Below are positions 1-9,650 of a DNA stretch of 64,000 bases, piece by piece. Source of the DNA: Pelagibacterium limicola (GTDB lineage: Bacteria > Pseudomonadota > Alphaproteobacteria > Rhizobiales > Devosiaceae). The stretch's first letter is position 1; each line of letters starts with the position of its first letter. Both the position numbers and the translations under genes were made by a program. The stretch lies in the NCBI RefSeq assembly GCF_015694405.1, contig NZ_JADQDB010000002.1, forward strand, positions 372,001 to 436,000, written 5' to 3'. Below the pieces are notes generated by a model, which saw only the letters and a program-made list of their open reading frames with translations, had not been told where the DNA came from and did no database searches.

Positions 1-348
1 AATCGTTTCCAAAAAGTGAGGCACCGAGATGGGTTTAGAGATGTATCCCTCGCAGCCGCCCTGCAATATCCGCTCCTCGTCGCCTTTCATGGCGAAAGCG
101 GTGACGGCGATGACCGGGATCGGCGCAAGTTCGTCGTCTTCCTTGAGCCATTTGGTCACGACGAGGCCGGAGACCTCGGGGAGCTGAATGTCCATCAGAA
201 TGAGATCGGGCTTGTGCTCGCGCGCAAGATCGAGCGCTTCCATTCCATTGCGGGTCTGGATGGTCCGATAGCCGCGGGATTCGAGGAGATCGTGAAAGAG
301 CTTCATATTGAGCTCATTATCCTCGACAATCATCACCGTCTTGGCCAT
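1..348 (-). CDS. divK: DivK-like single-domain response regulator (partial, 3' end off the window)
   Basis: A 116-codon open frame runs from an ATG at 348 off the left edge. It reads as a lone receiver domain: acidic pair around residues 9-10, phosphoacceptor Asp53 in LILMDIQLP, Thr83 and Lys105 in ISKPIS. There is no output domain as far as the sequence goes. In Alphaproteobacteria DivK is phosphorylated by PleC/DivJ-type kinases and controls CtrA activity through DivL-CckA, at the cell poles. It is transcribed away from the DUF3572 gene, and the shared 5' region carries two GAnTC motifs, the target of the cell-cycle methylase CcrM. Family assignment is strong; the missing C-terminus cannot be judged. 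Confidence 0.87.
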   Translation of the reverse strand, partial: MAKTVMIVEDNELNMKLFHDLLESRGYRTIQTRNGMEALDLAREHKPDLILMDIQLPEVSGLVVTKWLKEDDELAPIPVIAVTAFAMKGDEERILQGGCEGYISKPISVPHFLETI

Positions 349-363
349 GCGTCCCGTTCCGCC

Positions 364-440
364 GACTCACGCCGACGCTTCCTGTTCTGGTTATGATCCG
401 GTATCATCAATCTGTTACGAAACAAGAAATAAGGCGAGTC
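364..440. promoter_or_regulatory. divK / DUF3572 divergent region with two GAnTC sites
   Basis: GACTC lies at 364-368 and GAGTC at 436-440, both in the 110-bp gap upstream of divK. GAnTC is the CcrM methylation target in Alphaproteobacteria, and promoters with such sites are often GcrA-dependent. A short hairpin (GGCGAG-tct-CTCGCC, 434-448) overlaps the second site. No clear -35/-10 pair was picked out, so a regulatory role is inference. Confidence 0.4.
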
Positions 441-458
441 TCTCGCCCGGTCGATACC

Positions 459-722
459 ATGACGGACACCGAACTCGCGGAAATCTCCGATGCCTGCCTG
501 ACCTGGCTTGCAGGGGACGTGGCCGAACTCGAGCGATTCATGTCGCTTGCCGGCTATTCCCCGCAAACACTTCGCCAGGCCTTGGGCACAACGGGGTTGG
601 CGCAGGGACTAATCGACCATTTCGGACGCAACGAGCCGCTTTTGCTGGCGATGTGCGCCAATACCGGGCTGGACGTCAACCGCGTCATGCGGCTTTGGAA
701 CCGCCTCAACGCCCACGCGTGA
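459..722 (+). CDS. DUF3572 family protein
   Basis: Small, mostly helical protein of 87 residues in which PQTLRQAL and NEPLLLAMCA match the DUF3572 pattern seen in Alphaproteobacteria; its function is unknown. The frame is open back to an ATG at 393, but the 22 extra residues do not fit the usual family length, so the ATG at 459 is preferred. No strong Shine-Dalgarno precedes either start. The stop is directly followed by dinB (2-bp gap), and in related genomes the same order divK-DUF3572-dinB is common, so co-transcription with dinB is likely. Confidence 0.7.
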   Translation: MTDTELAEISDACLTWLAGDVAELERFMSLAGYSPQTLRQALGTTGLAQGLIDHFGRNEPLLLAMCANTGLDVNRVMRLWNRLNAHA

Positions 723-724
723 CG

Positions 725-2038
725 ATGACGACAACGCCCTTCATGTGCCGCGATTGCCTGGGGCGCGGCGAGGCCGTGCGTCCCCCTGCCCGCTGCCCAT
801 CCTGCGGTTCACCGCGGGTCTTTGCTCATGCCGAACTGTTCGACCTCGTAATCGCCCACGTCGATTGCGACGCGTTTTATGCGTCAGTCGAAAAACGGGA
901 TGACCCGAGCCTTATCGACAAGCCCCTCATTGTCGGTGGCGGACAACGCGGCGTGGTCTCGACCTGCTGTTACATTGCCCGGATGAGCGGCGTGCGCTCG
1001 GCCATGCCGATGTTCCAGGCCAAACGCCTTTGCCCGCAAGCGGTTATCATCAAGCCCGACATGAAGAAATATGTGGGTGTAAGTCGCGAAATCCGCATGC
1101 TTATGGACGAACTTACCCCTCTGGTGCAGCCGCTCTCGATCGATGAGGCGTTCCTTGACCTCTCGGGCACCCAGGCCGTCCACAGGGCCCCTCCGGCCGT
1201 TGCGCTGGCGCGCTTCGCAAAGCGTGTGGAAACGGAGATCGGCGTGACGGTGTCGGTCGGACTTTCGCACAACAAGTTTCTCGCCAAGATCGCCTCGGAC
1301 CTCGACAAGCCCCGCGGTTTCGCCACCATCGGCAAGGCCGAAACCATCCCTTTCCTTGCCGAAAAACCGATCTCCTTCATCTACGGTGTCGGAAAGGCAA
1401 TGACCGAGACTCTCAAGAAGGATGGCCTGACCACAATCGGGCAGTTGCAAAATCGTGCGCCGGAAGACCTCATGCGTCGCTATGGCGAGATGGGGGCAAG
1501 ACTGGCACGTCTTTCCCGCGGTGAGGACTACCGGCGGGTTTCCACGGCGCGCGAGACAAAGTCGGTGAGCACCGAAACCACGTTCTTTTCCGATCTTTCG
1601 GGTTTCGAGGAGCTTTCGACCGCCCTGCTCTCGCTTTGCGAGCGATTGTCGGAAAGGTTGAAGAAACAAAAATTTGTCGGCGATACCGTAACGCTTAAAT
1701 TAAAGACGGCGGGCTTCAGGACGCGCACGCGTGCCCAACACCTGATGATGCCGACGCAGCTGGCAACTACGCTCTATGAGGCCGGCATGAAGCTGCTCGC
1801 GCGCGAAGTGGACGGCACCGCCTTTCGCCTGCTCGGTATCGGTGTTAGTGGTCTGGAGGCGGCTGACGGAGCCGATCCGGTCGACCTCATCGAACCCCAG
1901 ATCGCCCGCAGGGCCGCCGCCGAACGCGCGCTGGACAAGGTGCGCGACAAATTCGGGCGTGAGGCGCTAGTGCGCGGCAAGCTCTACAAGAAGCCCAAAC
2001 CCAAAGTCAGCCAGGTGGAGACGGAAGATGACGATTGA
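725..2038 (+). CDS. dinB: DNA polymerase IV (Y family) with N-terminal zinc ribbon
   Basis: Translesion polymerase of the SOS response, 437 residues. The N-terminus carries four cysteines (CRDC and CPSC, about residues 8-30) forming the zinc-ribbon extension typical of the alphaproteobacterial form. The palm follows with VDCDAFYASVE, then the catalytic SIDEAFLDLSG motif, the HhH thumb, and a little-finger domain ending in a basic/acidic tail. The frame is open far upstream, but that part overlaps the DUF3572 gene and has no family match, so the ATG at 725 is used. The 3' end overlaps the next gene by 11 bp, implying translational coupling. Catalytic residues look intact. Confidence 0.93.
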   Translation: MTTTPFMCRDCLGRGEAVRPPARCPSCGSPRVFAHAELFDLVIAHVDCDAFYASVEKRDDPSLIDKPLIVGGGQRGVVSTCCYIARMSGVRSAMPMFQAKRLCPQAVIIKPDMKKYVGVSREIRMLMDELTPLVQPLSIDEAFLDLSGTQAVHRAPPAVALARFAKRVETEIGVTVSVGLSHNKFLAKIASDLDKPRGFATIGKAETIPFLAEKPISFIYGVGKAMTETLKKDGLTTIGQLQNRAPEDLMRRYGEMGARLARLSRGEDYRRVSTARETKSVSTETTFFSDLSGFEELSTALLSLCERLSERLKKQKFVGDTVTLKLKTAGFRTRTRAQHLMMPTQLATTLYEAGMKLLAREVDGTAFRLLGIGVSGLEAADGADPVDLIEPQIARRAAAERALDKVRDKFGREALVRGKLYKKPKPKVSQVETEDDD

Positions 2039-2483
2039 ACAAAAGCTCGCAAGCTTGGGATACGCGCTGCCCAAGCCCGTCGCGCCGTTGGCCGCCTATG
2101 TCCCGGTCACCCGCTCGGGCAATCTCCTGTTTGTCTCGGGTCAGCTCTCTATAGGTCCAGATGGGCTGGTGACGGGCCATCTAGGCAAAGATCTGGACGT
2201 TGCCGCAGGCCAGAAGGCGGCCGAACTCTGCGCGGTCAATATCCTTGGGCAGATCGCATCCGTCACCCCGCTCGAAAAGGTTGCCTCGATCCTCAAGCTC
2301 ACCGTGCTCGTGGCATCTGCACCGGACTTTTCCGATCAGCATCTGGTCGGCAACGGGGCATCGGAATTGTTCATCAAAGTGTTGGGCGACGCGGCTAAAC
2401 ACGCGCGCGCTGCCTTCGGCGTCGCGGCCCTACCCCTTGGTGCCGCCGTCGAGATCGACGCCATTGTGGAGATAAAGGACTAA
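2028..2483 (+). CDS. RidA family protein (YjgF/Rid, Rv3718c-like subgroup)
   Basis: A 151-residue RidA-fold protein: the LLFVSGQLS core strand, helix with AAELCAVNILGQI, and the final strand AAVEIDAIVEI. Family members act as trimeric enamine/imine deaminases or as binding proteins in the cytosol; at this length it belongs to the longer subgroup whose substrate is not established. The start overlaps the last codons of dinB and the stop is directly followed by the ATG of the next gene, so it sits in a tight cluster. Family call is firm, biochemical role is not. Confidence 0.85.
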   Translation: MTIEQKLASLGYALPKPVAPLAAYVPVTRSGNLLFVSGQLSIGPDGLVTGHLGKDLDVAAGQKAAELCAVNILGQIASVTPLEKVASILKLTVLVASAPDFSDQHLVGNGASELFIKVLGDAAKHARAAFGVAALPLGAAVEIDAIVEIKD

Positions 2484-3239
2484 ATGATGACTACCCCCTT
2501 CGACCGCCCCATTGCCCACCGCGGACTGCACGACCGATCAAGGGGAATCATCGAAAACTCGGCCTCGGCCTTCGAAGCCGCTATCGCGCGTGGTTTTGCC
2601 ATCGAGTGCGACCTGCAATTGTCCGGCGACGGCGCAATCTTGGTGTTCCACGACCACGATCTTCAGCGTCTGACAGGACGGGACGGTAACATTCACGAAC
2701 TTGCCGGAAACGAAATCTGCGCTATGCCGCTGCTCGACAGCGCATCCGGCGACACGCCGCAACTTTTTGCACAATTTCTCGAGCAAATTGCCGGCCGGGT
2801 CCCATTGGTGGTCGAGATCAAGCAGCAGCCCACGGCCGCGGGGAACGCTGAAATCGCGGAAAAGTCGGTCGAAATCGCTCGCGATTACAGAGGACCGCTG
2901 GTTTTCAAGTCGTTCGACCCGACAGTGCTCAAAGCGGTGCGGAAAGCGGGTTATTCCGGCCAACTCGGTATCATCACCTATGGCTACAGGACGCCTGAAT
3001 GGGACGGGCACATTCCCGCCCACCGCAGATTCATGCTCCGGCACCTCTTGCACTGGCCCCTGTCGCGCTTCACATTCATATCCTGCGAGCGCACCGCGCT
3101 TGATCTCCCCGCCGTCCGGTTCTTCCGCACTTTCGGAATGAACGTCATGAGCTGGACAGTGAGAGAAAAGGCGCATGTACCCGGCGTACGCGCGCAGGCC
3201 GACCAGATCGTATTTGAAGGATTCGATCCCGAAGCGTGA
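2484..3239 (+). CDS. Glycerophosphodiester phosphodiesterase family protein
   Basis: Cytosolic GDPD-fold hydrolase, 251 residues, no signal peptide. The active-site residues are visible: IAHRG near residue 11, Glu-Asp in FAIECDLQLS, and VFHDHDLQRLTG with the second catalytic His. It would hydrolyse glycerophosphodiesters to glycerol-3-phosphate and an alcohol, as UgpQ does. Two ATGs stand in tandem at 2484 and 2487, right after the RidA stop. The 3' end overlaps the next gene by 4 bp (GTGA). Clustering with a FemAB-like acetyltransferase and a HIT protein is common in Hyphomicrobiales but does not define a pathway. Confidence 0.9.
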   Translation: MMTTPFDRPIAHRGLHDRSRGIIENSASAFEAAIARGFAIECDLQLSGDGAILVFHDHDLQRLTGRDGNIHELAGNEICAMPLLDSASGDTPQLFAQFLEQIAGRVPLVVEIKQQPTAAGNAEIAEKSVEIARDYRGPLVFKSFDPTVLKAVRKAGYSGQLGIITYGYRTPEWDGHIPAHRRFMLRHLLHWPLSRFTFISCERTALDLPAVRFFRTFGMNVMSWTVREKAHVPGVRAQADQIVFEGFDPEA

Positions 3240-4399
3240 CTTCCGCTGCCGAACTGACGATTTCGGTTCACCCCGACGCCGTATCGATTTCCGCCGCCGA
3301 CTGGAACCGGCTGGCGTCGAATGGCGCCGGAGTCGCCAACCCGTTTCTCGATCACGCCTTTTTCCTTGCGCTGGAACAATCGGGCTGTGCCACCGGACGA
3401 ACTGGATGGCAGCCCCAGCACATCGTTATCAGGCGCGGCGATTGCCCTGTCGGCTTGATGCCGATGTTCCTGAAATCACATTCGATGGGCGAATATGTCT
3501 TCGACCACGCCTGGGCTGACGCCTTCGAGCGCGCGGGCGGGCGGTATTACCCCAAGCTGCAAAGCTCTGTGCCCTTCACACCCGCGACGGCGCCCAAGCT
3601 GCTGGCGGCCGATGGCAGCATTGAAACGCGCATGGCCCTGCTTGGCGCCGCGGAAGCGCTCGCCGACAGGCTGGGCGCATCCTCGGTCCACGCCACATTC
3701 GTTCCCGGCGAGGAGGAAACACTGGCCCGGGAGGCGGGATGGCTGGTGCGGCACGACACGCAGTTTCACTGGACCAACGAGGAATTCGGGACGTTTGAGG
3801 ATTTTCTCGGCACGCTGCAATCGCGCAAGCGCAAGGCCATCCGCCGCGAGCGGCGCGATGCGCTGATCGAGGGCATCGAGGTCGAGTGGGTGACAGGAAG
3901 CGACCTGACCGAGACGCACTGGGACGCGTTCTTCGACTTCTACATGGATACCGGCTCGCGCAAATGGGGCCGCCCCTATCTCAACCGCGAATTCTTCTCG
4001 CGCATATCCGAAACGATGGCCGACCGCATTCTGCTGGTGATGGCCAAGGACGGGACGGACTATATCGCGGGGGCGTTGAATTTTATCGGCAACGACACGC
4101 TCTATGGCCGGAACTGGGGCGCGATCCGCGACGTTCCGTTCCTGCATTTCGAACTCTGCTACTACCAGGCCATCGACTTCGCGATTGCAAGAGGCCTGAA
4201 GCGCGTCGAGGCCGGGGCGCAGGGCGAACATAAGCTGGCGCGGGGCTATGCGCCGGCCAAGACACGTTCGATCCACCATATCGCGCACCCTGGACTGCGG
4301 CGGGCGGTTGCCGATTATCTCGAGGAAGAGCGACGTGCAGTGGCACGGCACAGCGAAGCCCTTGAAACCTATACCCCATTCCGCAAGAGTGGCGACTGA
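3236..4399 (+). CDS. GNAT/FemAB-like N-acyltransferase (DUF482, peptidoglycan-biosynthesis-like)
   Basis: A 387-residue protein of the DUF482 family: the segment NPFLDHAFFLALEQSG near the N-terminus, AWADAFERAGGRYYPKLQS and a C-terminal GNAT-like domain ending in the ARGYAPAKT region. Such proteins are described as peptidogalycan/FemAB-type acyltransferases, but the substrate is not known. It starts with GTG at 3236, overlapping the previous stop in GTGA, and runs to just before the HIT gene. The tandem arrangement suggests one transcript from dinB through here. Substrate and any role in the envelope are inference. Confidence 0.83.
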   Translation: MTSAAELTISVHPDAVSISAADWNRLASNGAGVANPFLDHAFFLALEQSGCATGRTGWQPQHIVIRRGDCPVGLMPMFLKSHSMGEYVFDHAWADAFERAGGRYYPKLQSSVPFTPATAPKLLAADGSIETRMALLGAAEALADRLGASSVHATFVPGEEETLAREAGWLVRHDTQFHWTNEEFGTFEDFLGTLQSRKRKAIRRERRDALIEGIEVEWVTGSDLTETHWDAFFDFYMDTGSRKWGRPYLNREFFSRISETMADRILLVMAKDGTDYIAGALNFIGNDTLYGRNWGAIRDVPFLHFELCYYQAIDFAIARGLKRVEAGAQGEHKLARGYAPAKTRSIHHIAHPGLRRAVADYLEEERRAVARHSEALETYTPFRKSGD

Positions 4400-4421
4400 C
4401 CATCAATCGCGGGAGATCCAG

Positions 4422-4841
4422 ATGACCGCCTACGATCCGGACAATATCTTCGTAAAGATCATCAAGGGCGAAATCCCCTGTCACAAGGTCTATGAGGACG
4501 ATACCACCCTCGCCTTCATGGATATCATGCCCCAGTCGAGGGGTCACACGCTGGTGATTCCGAAAACCGGATCGCGCAACCTGCTCGACGCCCAACCGGA
4601 AGTCCTCGCGGACTTGATTGGAAAAACGCAAAAGGTGGCAGCGGCGGTGATGAGAGCGACTGGCGCCGACGGCTTCCGCATCATGCAGTTCAACGAGGCA
4701 CAAGCCGGGCAGACGGTGTTCCACCTCCATTTCCACATCGTCCCCATGTATGAGGGTATCCCCCTCAGACCGCATACCGGCGAAACGGCGGATCACGAGG
4801 CGCTTGGCGCGCTCGCGGAAAAGATTCGCTCGGCGTTTTAG
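4422..4841 (+). CDS. HIT family hydrolase
   Basis: Histidine-triad nucleotide-binding protein, 139 residues. The triad HLHFHIVP lies near residue 106, and the N-terminal DNIFVKIIKGEIPCHKVYED is the usual opening strand-helix. HIT proteins hydrolyse AMP-linked substrates in the cytosol. The ATG at 4422 is chosen because GGGAGA (4411-4416) lies the right distance upstream; a longer open frame overlaps the preceding gene. It is the last gene of the plus-strand cluster and faces clpA tail to tail across a shared terminator. Confidence 0.92.
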   Translation: MTAYDPDNIFVKIIKGEIPCHKVYEDDTTLAFMDIMPQSRGHTLVIPKTGSRNLLDAQPEVLADLIGKTQKVAAAVMRATGADGFRIMQFNEAQAGQTVFHLHFHIVPMYEGIPLRPHTGETADHEALGALAEKIRSAF

Positions 4842-4921
4842 GAGCGTCTTGCACAGAGTAAAGCAGATTTGGCTCGATATCCGGGCGCGAACAGCGCCCC
4901 AATTAGCGAGCGAGAACAAAA

Positions 4922-4943
4922 AGGCCGGTGTCTCCACCGGCCT
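4922..4943. terminator. Bidirectional intrinsic terminator between HIT gene and clpA
   Basis: Perfect 9-bp stem AGGCCGGTG / CACCGGCCT with a TCTC loop, flanked by an A-run upstream and ATTTCTT downstream. It lies between two convergent genes and could serve both; the A-run (4918-4921) gives the better U-tract for clpA on the minus strand. Confidence 0.85.
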
Positions 4944-4948
4944 ATTTC

Positions 4949-7330
4949 TTAGGTCTTGGACTCGGCGTCCTTTGCCTTGGATTTGCTCGTCGGCTTTTTC
5001 CCGCCCTTCGGACCGGTGATGGCCTTGGGCCGTGCAGGTCGCGGGGGGATGGAGACGAGTTCGAGGCGGGCTTCGCTGCCCTCGCCAACCACCGTTACCT
5101 TGACCGAACCGCCCTTCTGCAGCAGCCCGAACAGAACCTCTTCGGCGAGCGGCTTCTTGACATATTCCTGGATCACGCGGCCGAGCGGCCGCGCGCCCAT
5201 CTTTTCGTCGTAACCACGTTCGGCAAGCCAAGTGGCGGCCTCGGGTGTCAGCTCGATGGTGATACCGCGCTCGGCAAGCTGGCCTTCGAGCTGGAGGATA
5301 AACTTCTCGACCACACGATGCACCGTTTCCGGCGGCAGCGGCGCGAACGAAATGATGGCGTCCAGCCGGTTACGGAACTCGGGGCTGAAGGTGCGGTTGA
5401 TGGCATCCTCGTCATCGCCTTCCTGCCGTACGCGGCCAAACCCGATGGGCGATTTCGCAAGTTCGCTGGCCCCGACATTCGACGTCATGATCAGGATGAC
5501 ATTGCGGAAGTCGACCTGCTTGCCCGAGTGGTCAGTGAGCTTACCGTGATCCATAACCTGCAACAGGATATTGTAGAGGTCCGGATGGGCCTTCTCGATT
5601 TCATCGAGCAGGAGCACGCAGTGGGGGTGCTGATCCACGCCGTCGGTCATCAGACCGCCCTGGTCGAACCCGACATAGCCTGGAGGCGCGCCGATCAGCC
5701 GCGAAACGGTGTGACGCTCCATATATTCGGACATGTCGAAACGCAGCAATTCCACCCCGAGCGTGTCGGCCAATTGCTTGGCGACTTCGGTCTTGCCGAC
5801 GCCTGTGGGGCCCGTAAAGAGGTAAGAACCGATAGGCTTTTCGGGCTCGCGCAGACCTGCACGGGCCAGTTTGATCGCTGCGGAGAGCGATTCGATTGCC
5901 TTATCCTGCCCGAAAACGACGCGCTTGAGATTGGTCTCAAGGTTCGCCAGCAGTTCAGTATCGGATTTCGATACCGATTTCGGCGGGATGCGTGCGATGG
6001 TCGCGACCGTCGCCTCGATGTCGGGTACATCGATCAACTTCTTGCGCTTGTCCTCAGTCACCAGCATCTGCCGGGCGCCGGTTTCATCGACCACGTCGAT
6101 GGCCTTGTCGGGCAGCTTGCGGTCGTTGATGTAGCGCGCCGATAGCTCGACCGCCGCCTTGAGGGCGTCATCGGTGTATTTGAGCTTGTGATAATCCTCG
6201 AAATACGGCCGCAACCCCTTCATGATCTCGATGGCGTCGGGGATTGTCGGCTCGTTGACGTCGATCTTCTGGAAACGGCGGACAAGTGCCCGGTCCTTCT
6301 CGAAGAACTGCCTATACTCCTTGTATGTCGTCGAACCGATGCACCGGATCGCGCCTGAGGCCAGCGCGGGCTTCAAGAGGTTTGAGGCGTCGAGCGCGCC
6401 GCCTGAAGTCGCTCCTGCACCGATTACGGTGTGAATCTCGTCGATGAAGAGGATAACGTTCTCCTTCTTCTCGAGCTCCTTCATGATCGCCTTGAGCCGC
6501 TCCTCGAAATCGCCCCGGTAGCGCGTACCCGCGAGCAGCGCACCCATATCGAGCGCGTAGATCACCGAGTCCTTGAGGACCTCGGGCACATCGTTCTCAA
6601 CGATTCGGCGTGCAAGTCCCTCGGCGATTGCCGTCTTGCCGACACCGGGATCGCCCACATAAAGCGGATTGTTCTTGGAGCGCCGGCAGAGCACCTGGAT
6701 GGTGCGTTCCAGTTCAGCCGCGCGCCCAATCAAGGGATCGATCTTACCTTTGCGGGCCTTGTCGTTGAGATTGATGCAGAAGTCGGCAAGCGCAGAGCTC
6801 TGCTGACTGGCGGCGCCGGCGCGCGCACCTTCTTCCGTGAATCCCGCACCGCCCTCCTCAGCGCCGCGCACAGCGCGATCCGCGTTTCGACCAGACTTCG
6901 CAATGCCATGGGAGATGAAATTGACCGCGTCGAGCCTGCTCATGTCCTGCTGTTCGAGGAAGTAGGCAGCATGGCTTTCGCGCTCGGCGAAAATGGCCAC
7001 GAGGACATTTGCGCCGGTGACCTCCTCACGGCCTGACGACTGAACGTGGATTACGGCGCGCTGGATCACGCGCTGGAATGCCGCAGTCGGGCGCGCATCC
7101 TGCCCGTTGGAAACGACGAGGCTGTCGAGTTCCTCGTCGATAAACTCTTCGAGATCGGCGCGCAGGGACTCGATATCAACATCGCAGCCCTTGAGTACCG
7201 CGATGGTGTCGCGGTCATCGGTCAGGGCCAGCAAGAGGTGTTCGAGCGTAGCGAACTCATGGGCACGCTCGCGCGCCAGGTTCATCGCCTGATGAAGTGC
7301 CTTTTCAAGTCCGCGGGAGAATGAGGGCAT
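4949..7330 (-). CDS. clpA: ATP-dependent Clp protease ATP-binding subunit ClpA
   Basis: Hexameric AAA+ unfoldase that feeds substrates to ClpP; 793 residues, usual for ClpA. Clp-N repeats occupy about 1-150; first Walker A GDPGVGKT at 226-233 with Walker B DEIH at 297-300; second Walker A GPTGVGKT at 507-514. The ClpP-docking IGF loop is present in KSPIGFG. The C-terminal tail is lysine-rich and low in complexity. It follows clpS on the same strand with a 9-bp gap, the standard operon, so adaptor and unfoldase are co-expressed. A long plus-strand open frame within it is a shadow. Confidence 0.97.
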   Translation of the reverse strand: MPSFSRGLEKALHQAMNLARERAHEFATLEHLLLALTDDRDTIAVLKGCDVDIESLRADLEEFIDEELDSLVVSNGQDARPTAAFQRVIQRAVIHVQSSGREEVTGANVLVAIFAERESHAAYFLEQQDMSRLDAVNFISHGIAKSGRNADRAVRGAEEGGAGFTEEGARAGAASQQSSALADFCINLNDKARKGKIDPLIGRAAELERTIQVLCRRSKNNPLYVGDPGVGKTAIAEGLARRIVENDVPEVLKDSVIYALDMGALLAGTRYRGDFEERLKAIMKELEKKENVILFIDEIHTVIGAGATSGGALDASNLLKPALASGAIRCIGSTTYKEYRQFFEKDRALVRRFQKIDVNEPTIPDAIEIMKGLRPYFEDYHKLKYTDDALKAAVELSARYINDRKLPDKAIDVVDETGARQMLVTEDKRKKLIDVPDIEATVATIARIPPKSVSKSDTELLANLETNLKRVVFGQDKAIESLSAAIKLARAGLREPEKPIGSYLFTGPTGVGKTEVAKQLADTLGVELLRFDMSEYMERHTVSRLIGAPPGYVGFDQGGLMTDGVDQHPHCVLLLDEIEKAHPDLYNILLQVMDHGKLTDHSGKQVDFRNVILIMTSNVGASELAKSPIGFGRVRQEGDDEDAINRTFSPEFRNRLDAIISFAPLPPETVHRVVEKFILQLEGQLAERGITIELTPEAATWLAERGYDEKMGARPLGRVIQEYVKKPLAEEVLFGLLQKGGSVKVTVVGEGSEARLELVSIPPRPARPKAITGPKGGKKPTSKSKAKDAESKT

Positions 7331-7339
7331 TTGATGATC

Positions 7340-7786
7340 CTACTGCTTTTCCATCACGCATTGAAGCGGGTGCTGATTTCTGCGCGCGGCATCCATCACT
7401 TGGGTAACCTTGCTTTCGGCCACCTCATAGGGATAGATTCCACACTCCCCCACACCTTGATTATGCACGTGCCACATTATCGTTGTGGCCTCTTCGCGGG
7501 ACTTGTTGAAGACCTGCTCGACAATCAGAATCACGAACTCCATGGGCGTGTAGTCGTCGTTGAGCAACAACACGCGATAAAGGCTCGGCTTTCTGGTTTT
7601 GGGACGCGTCTTCGTAGCAACGCCGACATTACCCTCGCCGTCGTTCTCGTGGTCTCGTTCGCCACCGGGTCCCGCCCGGAGCGCAGCAATAGCCCTCCGA
7701 TCACGGGGATTGGCAATGAGGGGCACAGGAGAGAACTCAGGCAAGTCGGGTCGTCCCATATACAGATACGGCATAGACGGCCCCAT
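7340..7786 (-). CDS. clpS: ClpS, N-end-rule adaptor of ClpA
   Basis: Binds the ClpA N-domain and delivers proteins with destabilising N-terminal residues. The C-terminal 90 residues are classic Clp[18 protein letters not shown], then a helix with HVHNQG, then the last strand with MEKQ close to the C-terminus. At 148 residues it is longer than usual; the first 50 residues are charged and probably disordered, and an internal start cannot be ruled out. Directly upstream of clpA. Confidence 0.94.
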   Translation of the reverse strand: MGPSMPYLYMGRPDLPEFSPVPLIANPRDRRAIAALRAGPGGERDHENDGEGNVGVATKTRPKTRKPSLYRVLLLNDDYTPMEFVILIVEQVFNKSREEATTIMWHVHNQGVGECGIYPYEVAESKVTQVMDAARRNQHPLQCVMEKQ

Positions 7787-8033
7787 TATGTAGGCAAAAC
7801 TTCGGCCATGTTAAGGGGCGATCTCGCCATCCGCCAAAAGTGAACGGTGGCGCAGGAAAGTCGCATCAAATTTTACGCACTTTACGGATTTGTAACCGCG
7901 TCCGCCTAATCTCCTCGCCACAATGACGTTGACAGGTTCCTCTTGCCGCGGGGGTAGGCAAACGAGGCATCTGACGAACCAGGTGTACGGCGCGCGTGTT
8001 CTGCGCCGATTGAGTAAAGAGTTGGAGTACCGG

Positions 8034-9605
8034 GTGCCGACCCTTCTGCGTAATGATTCTGCGCGTTCTGTTGTTGCGCGCGCCATCCTCGTTCTTCTCG
8101 TTGCACTCGCGGCTTTTGGGCTTGTCCTGCAGCCCGCCGCTGCCCAAAACGTGCCACGCGCCTATGCCGGTATCGTTGTCGATGCGAAAACCGGGCAGGT
8201 TCTATACCAGGATAAGGCGAACGACCTGCGCTACCCGGCGTCCCTGACAAAGGTGATGACGCTTTACATCCTGTTTCAGGAACTCGAAGCGGGGCGGATG
8301 ACGCTCAACACCAAGCTCTCGGTCTCCGCGCATGCGGCGGCCGCCGTTCCGACCAAGCTCTATGTGCAGCGCGGCTCGACCATAACGGTCGAAAACGCTA
8401 TCAAAGCACTGGTGACGCTGTCGGCCAACGACGTCGCCCGTGTGGTCGCGGAAAATATCGGTGGCACCGAAAGCCGGTTCGCCGAACGCATGACCCAAAC
8501 AGCCCGCGCGCTAGGTATGAGCAAGACGACCTACAAGAATGCCTCCGGCCTGCCCGATCGCGGACAGGTGACGACGGCTGCCGACCAGGCAGTTCTCGCC
8601 CGCGCCGTATTCCAGCACTTCCCCCATTACTACCAGTACTTCCAGACCCGCAGCTTTACCTATGGCGGCAGGACATATGGCAATCACAATGCCCTGCTCG
8701 GCCAGAATGGCGTCGATGGCATCAAGACAGGTTACATCAATGCGTCGGGCTACAACCTGATGACCGCAGCGCGGGCGAACAACCGCCATATCGTGGTCGT
8801 TGCGCTCGGCTTCAACACCGGCGCCGCGCGGAACGCCAAGGTCGCCGAACTTGTCCGCACCTATATGCCGAATGCCCGGCAAGGCGATTACTGGCGCGAA
8901 GCAATGATCGCCCGGCCGGCCCTGGGCACCGGTAGCAGCGTGCAGGTTGCCGCAGCGCCGGGACAGGTTCGTCCTCTCAACGGGCTGCCGCCCATACGCC
9001 CCGCAACGCTCGTGGCCAGCACCGTGCAGGTGGCCGCAATTCCGGAACCCACCGGCCCGGCCCAACCGCAGGTGGTCCCCTTCCAGGTTATTTCTGCCGC
9101 CGATATTCCCGCCCGGCCAGGCGAAACTGCACTCGATCAGGCCACCTACGTCGCGACCGGCGTCATGCCCGAGTCCGTTCAATACCCAACGGATGATCCC
9201 ATCGGCGCCTGGATTGCCGAGACGATGCGCCTGAGCGCCTCGCCTGCCGACGTCGGCACGCTTCAGCCCGGACAGGTGCTCGTACCGCCGGCCCCGATCG
9301 CCCGCCCCGAAGGGCTCGCACTCGACATGACAACAACTCAAAGTAGCAATGCCGTTCCGGCAGGCGGTTGGGTGGTCCAGGTGGGCGCCGCCCAGACCCC
9401 CGAAGGTGCCGACGCGCTGCTTGCCGAAGCCACCGGTGCCGTCTCCAACTTCCGGGATCTTCGCGGCTATGTCGAAACCGTGGAACGCAACGGGCAAACG
9501 CTCTATCGCGCCCGATTTGCTGGCTTTGCCGACCGTGGACAGGCACGCGCAGCATGTGACGCCTTGAGCGAAGCCTCGGTGAACTGCCTGACCGTACAAG
9601 GATAG
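8034..9605 (+). CDS. D-alanyl-D-alanine carboxypeptidase (PBP5/6 family) with C-terminal SPOR domain
   Basis: Periplasmic peptidoglycan-trimming enzyme, 523 residues. The motifs are S70-x-x-K73 (SLTK), S130-A-N132 and K231-T-G233. A signal peptide with LVLLVALAAFGLVL ends at AAA-QN. A proline/alanine-rich linker (about 290-440) leads to a SPOR domain (about 444 to the end) that binds denuded glycan at the septum. The frame is open to an ATG at 7923, but the GTG at 8034 gives a normal signal peptide and has GGAG at 8023-8026 upstream, so it is preferred. Catalytic motifs are complete. Confidence 0.92.
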   Translation: MPTLLRNDSARSVVARAILVLLVALAAFGLVLQPAAAQNVPRAYAGIVVDAKTGQVLYQDKANDLRYPASLTKVMTLYILFQELEAGRMTLNTKLSVSAHAAAAVPTKLYVQRGSTITVENAIKALVTLSANDVARVVAENIGGTESRFAERMTQTARALGMSKTTYKNASGLPDRGQVTTAADQAVLARAVFQHFPHYYQYFQTRSFTYGGRTYGNHNALLGQNGVDGIKTGYINASGYNLMTAARANNRHIVVVALGFNTGAARNAKVAELVRTYMPNARQGDYWREAMIARPALGTGSSVQVAAAPGQVRPLNGLPPIRPATLVASTVQVAAIPEPTGPAQPQVVPFQVISAADIPARPGETALDQATYVATGVMPESVQYPTDDPIGAWIAETMRLSASPADVGTLQPGQVLVPPAPIARPEGLALDMTTTQSSNAVPAGGWVVQVGAAQTPEGADALLAEATGAVSNFRDLRGYVETVERNGQTLYRARFAGFADRGQARAACDALSEASVNCLTVQG

Positions 9606-9650
9606 GACCTAGACGTTTTCCCATTGGCGCAAGTGTAACGGAGTAGCCCA

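Noticed and set aside
308-724. N-terminal extension of DinB upstream of 725
   Set aside because: Overlaps the DUF3572 gene in another frame and lacks DinB homology; the zinc-ribbon start at 725 fits the family.
4083-5231. 382-residue minus-strand frame
   Set aside because: Spans the terminator and runs antisense to two well supported genes; composition typical of a GC-rich shadow.
4928-6145. 405-residue plus-strand frame
   Set aside because: Antisense shadow of clpA caused by high GC; the clpA frame has complete family motifs.
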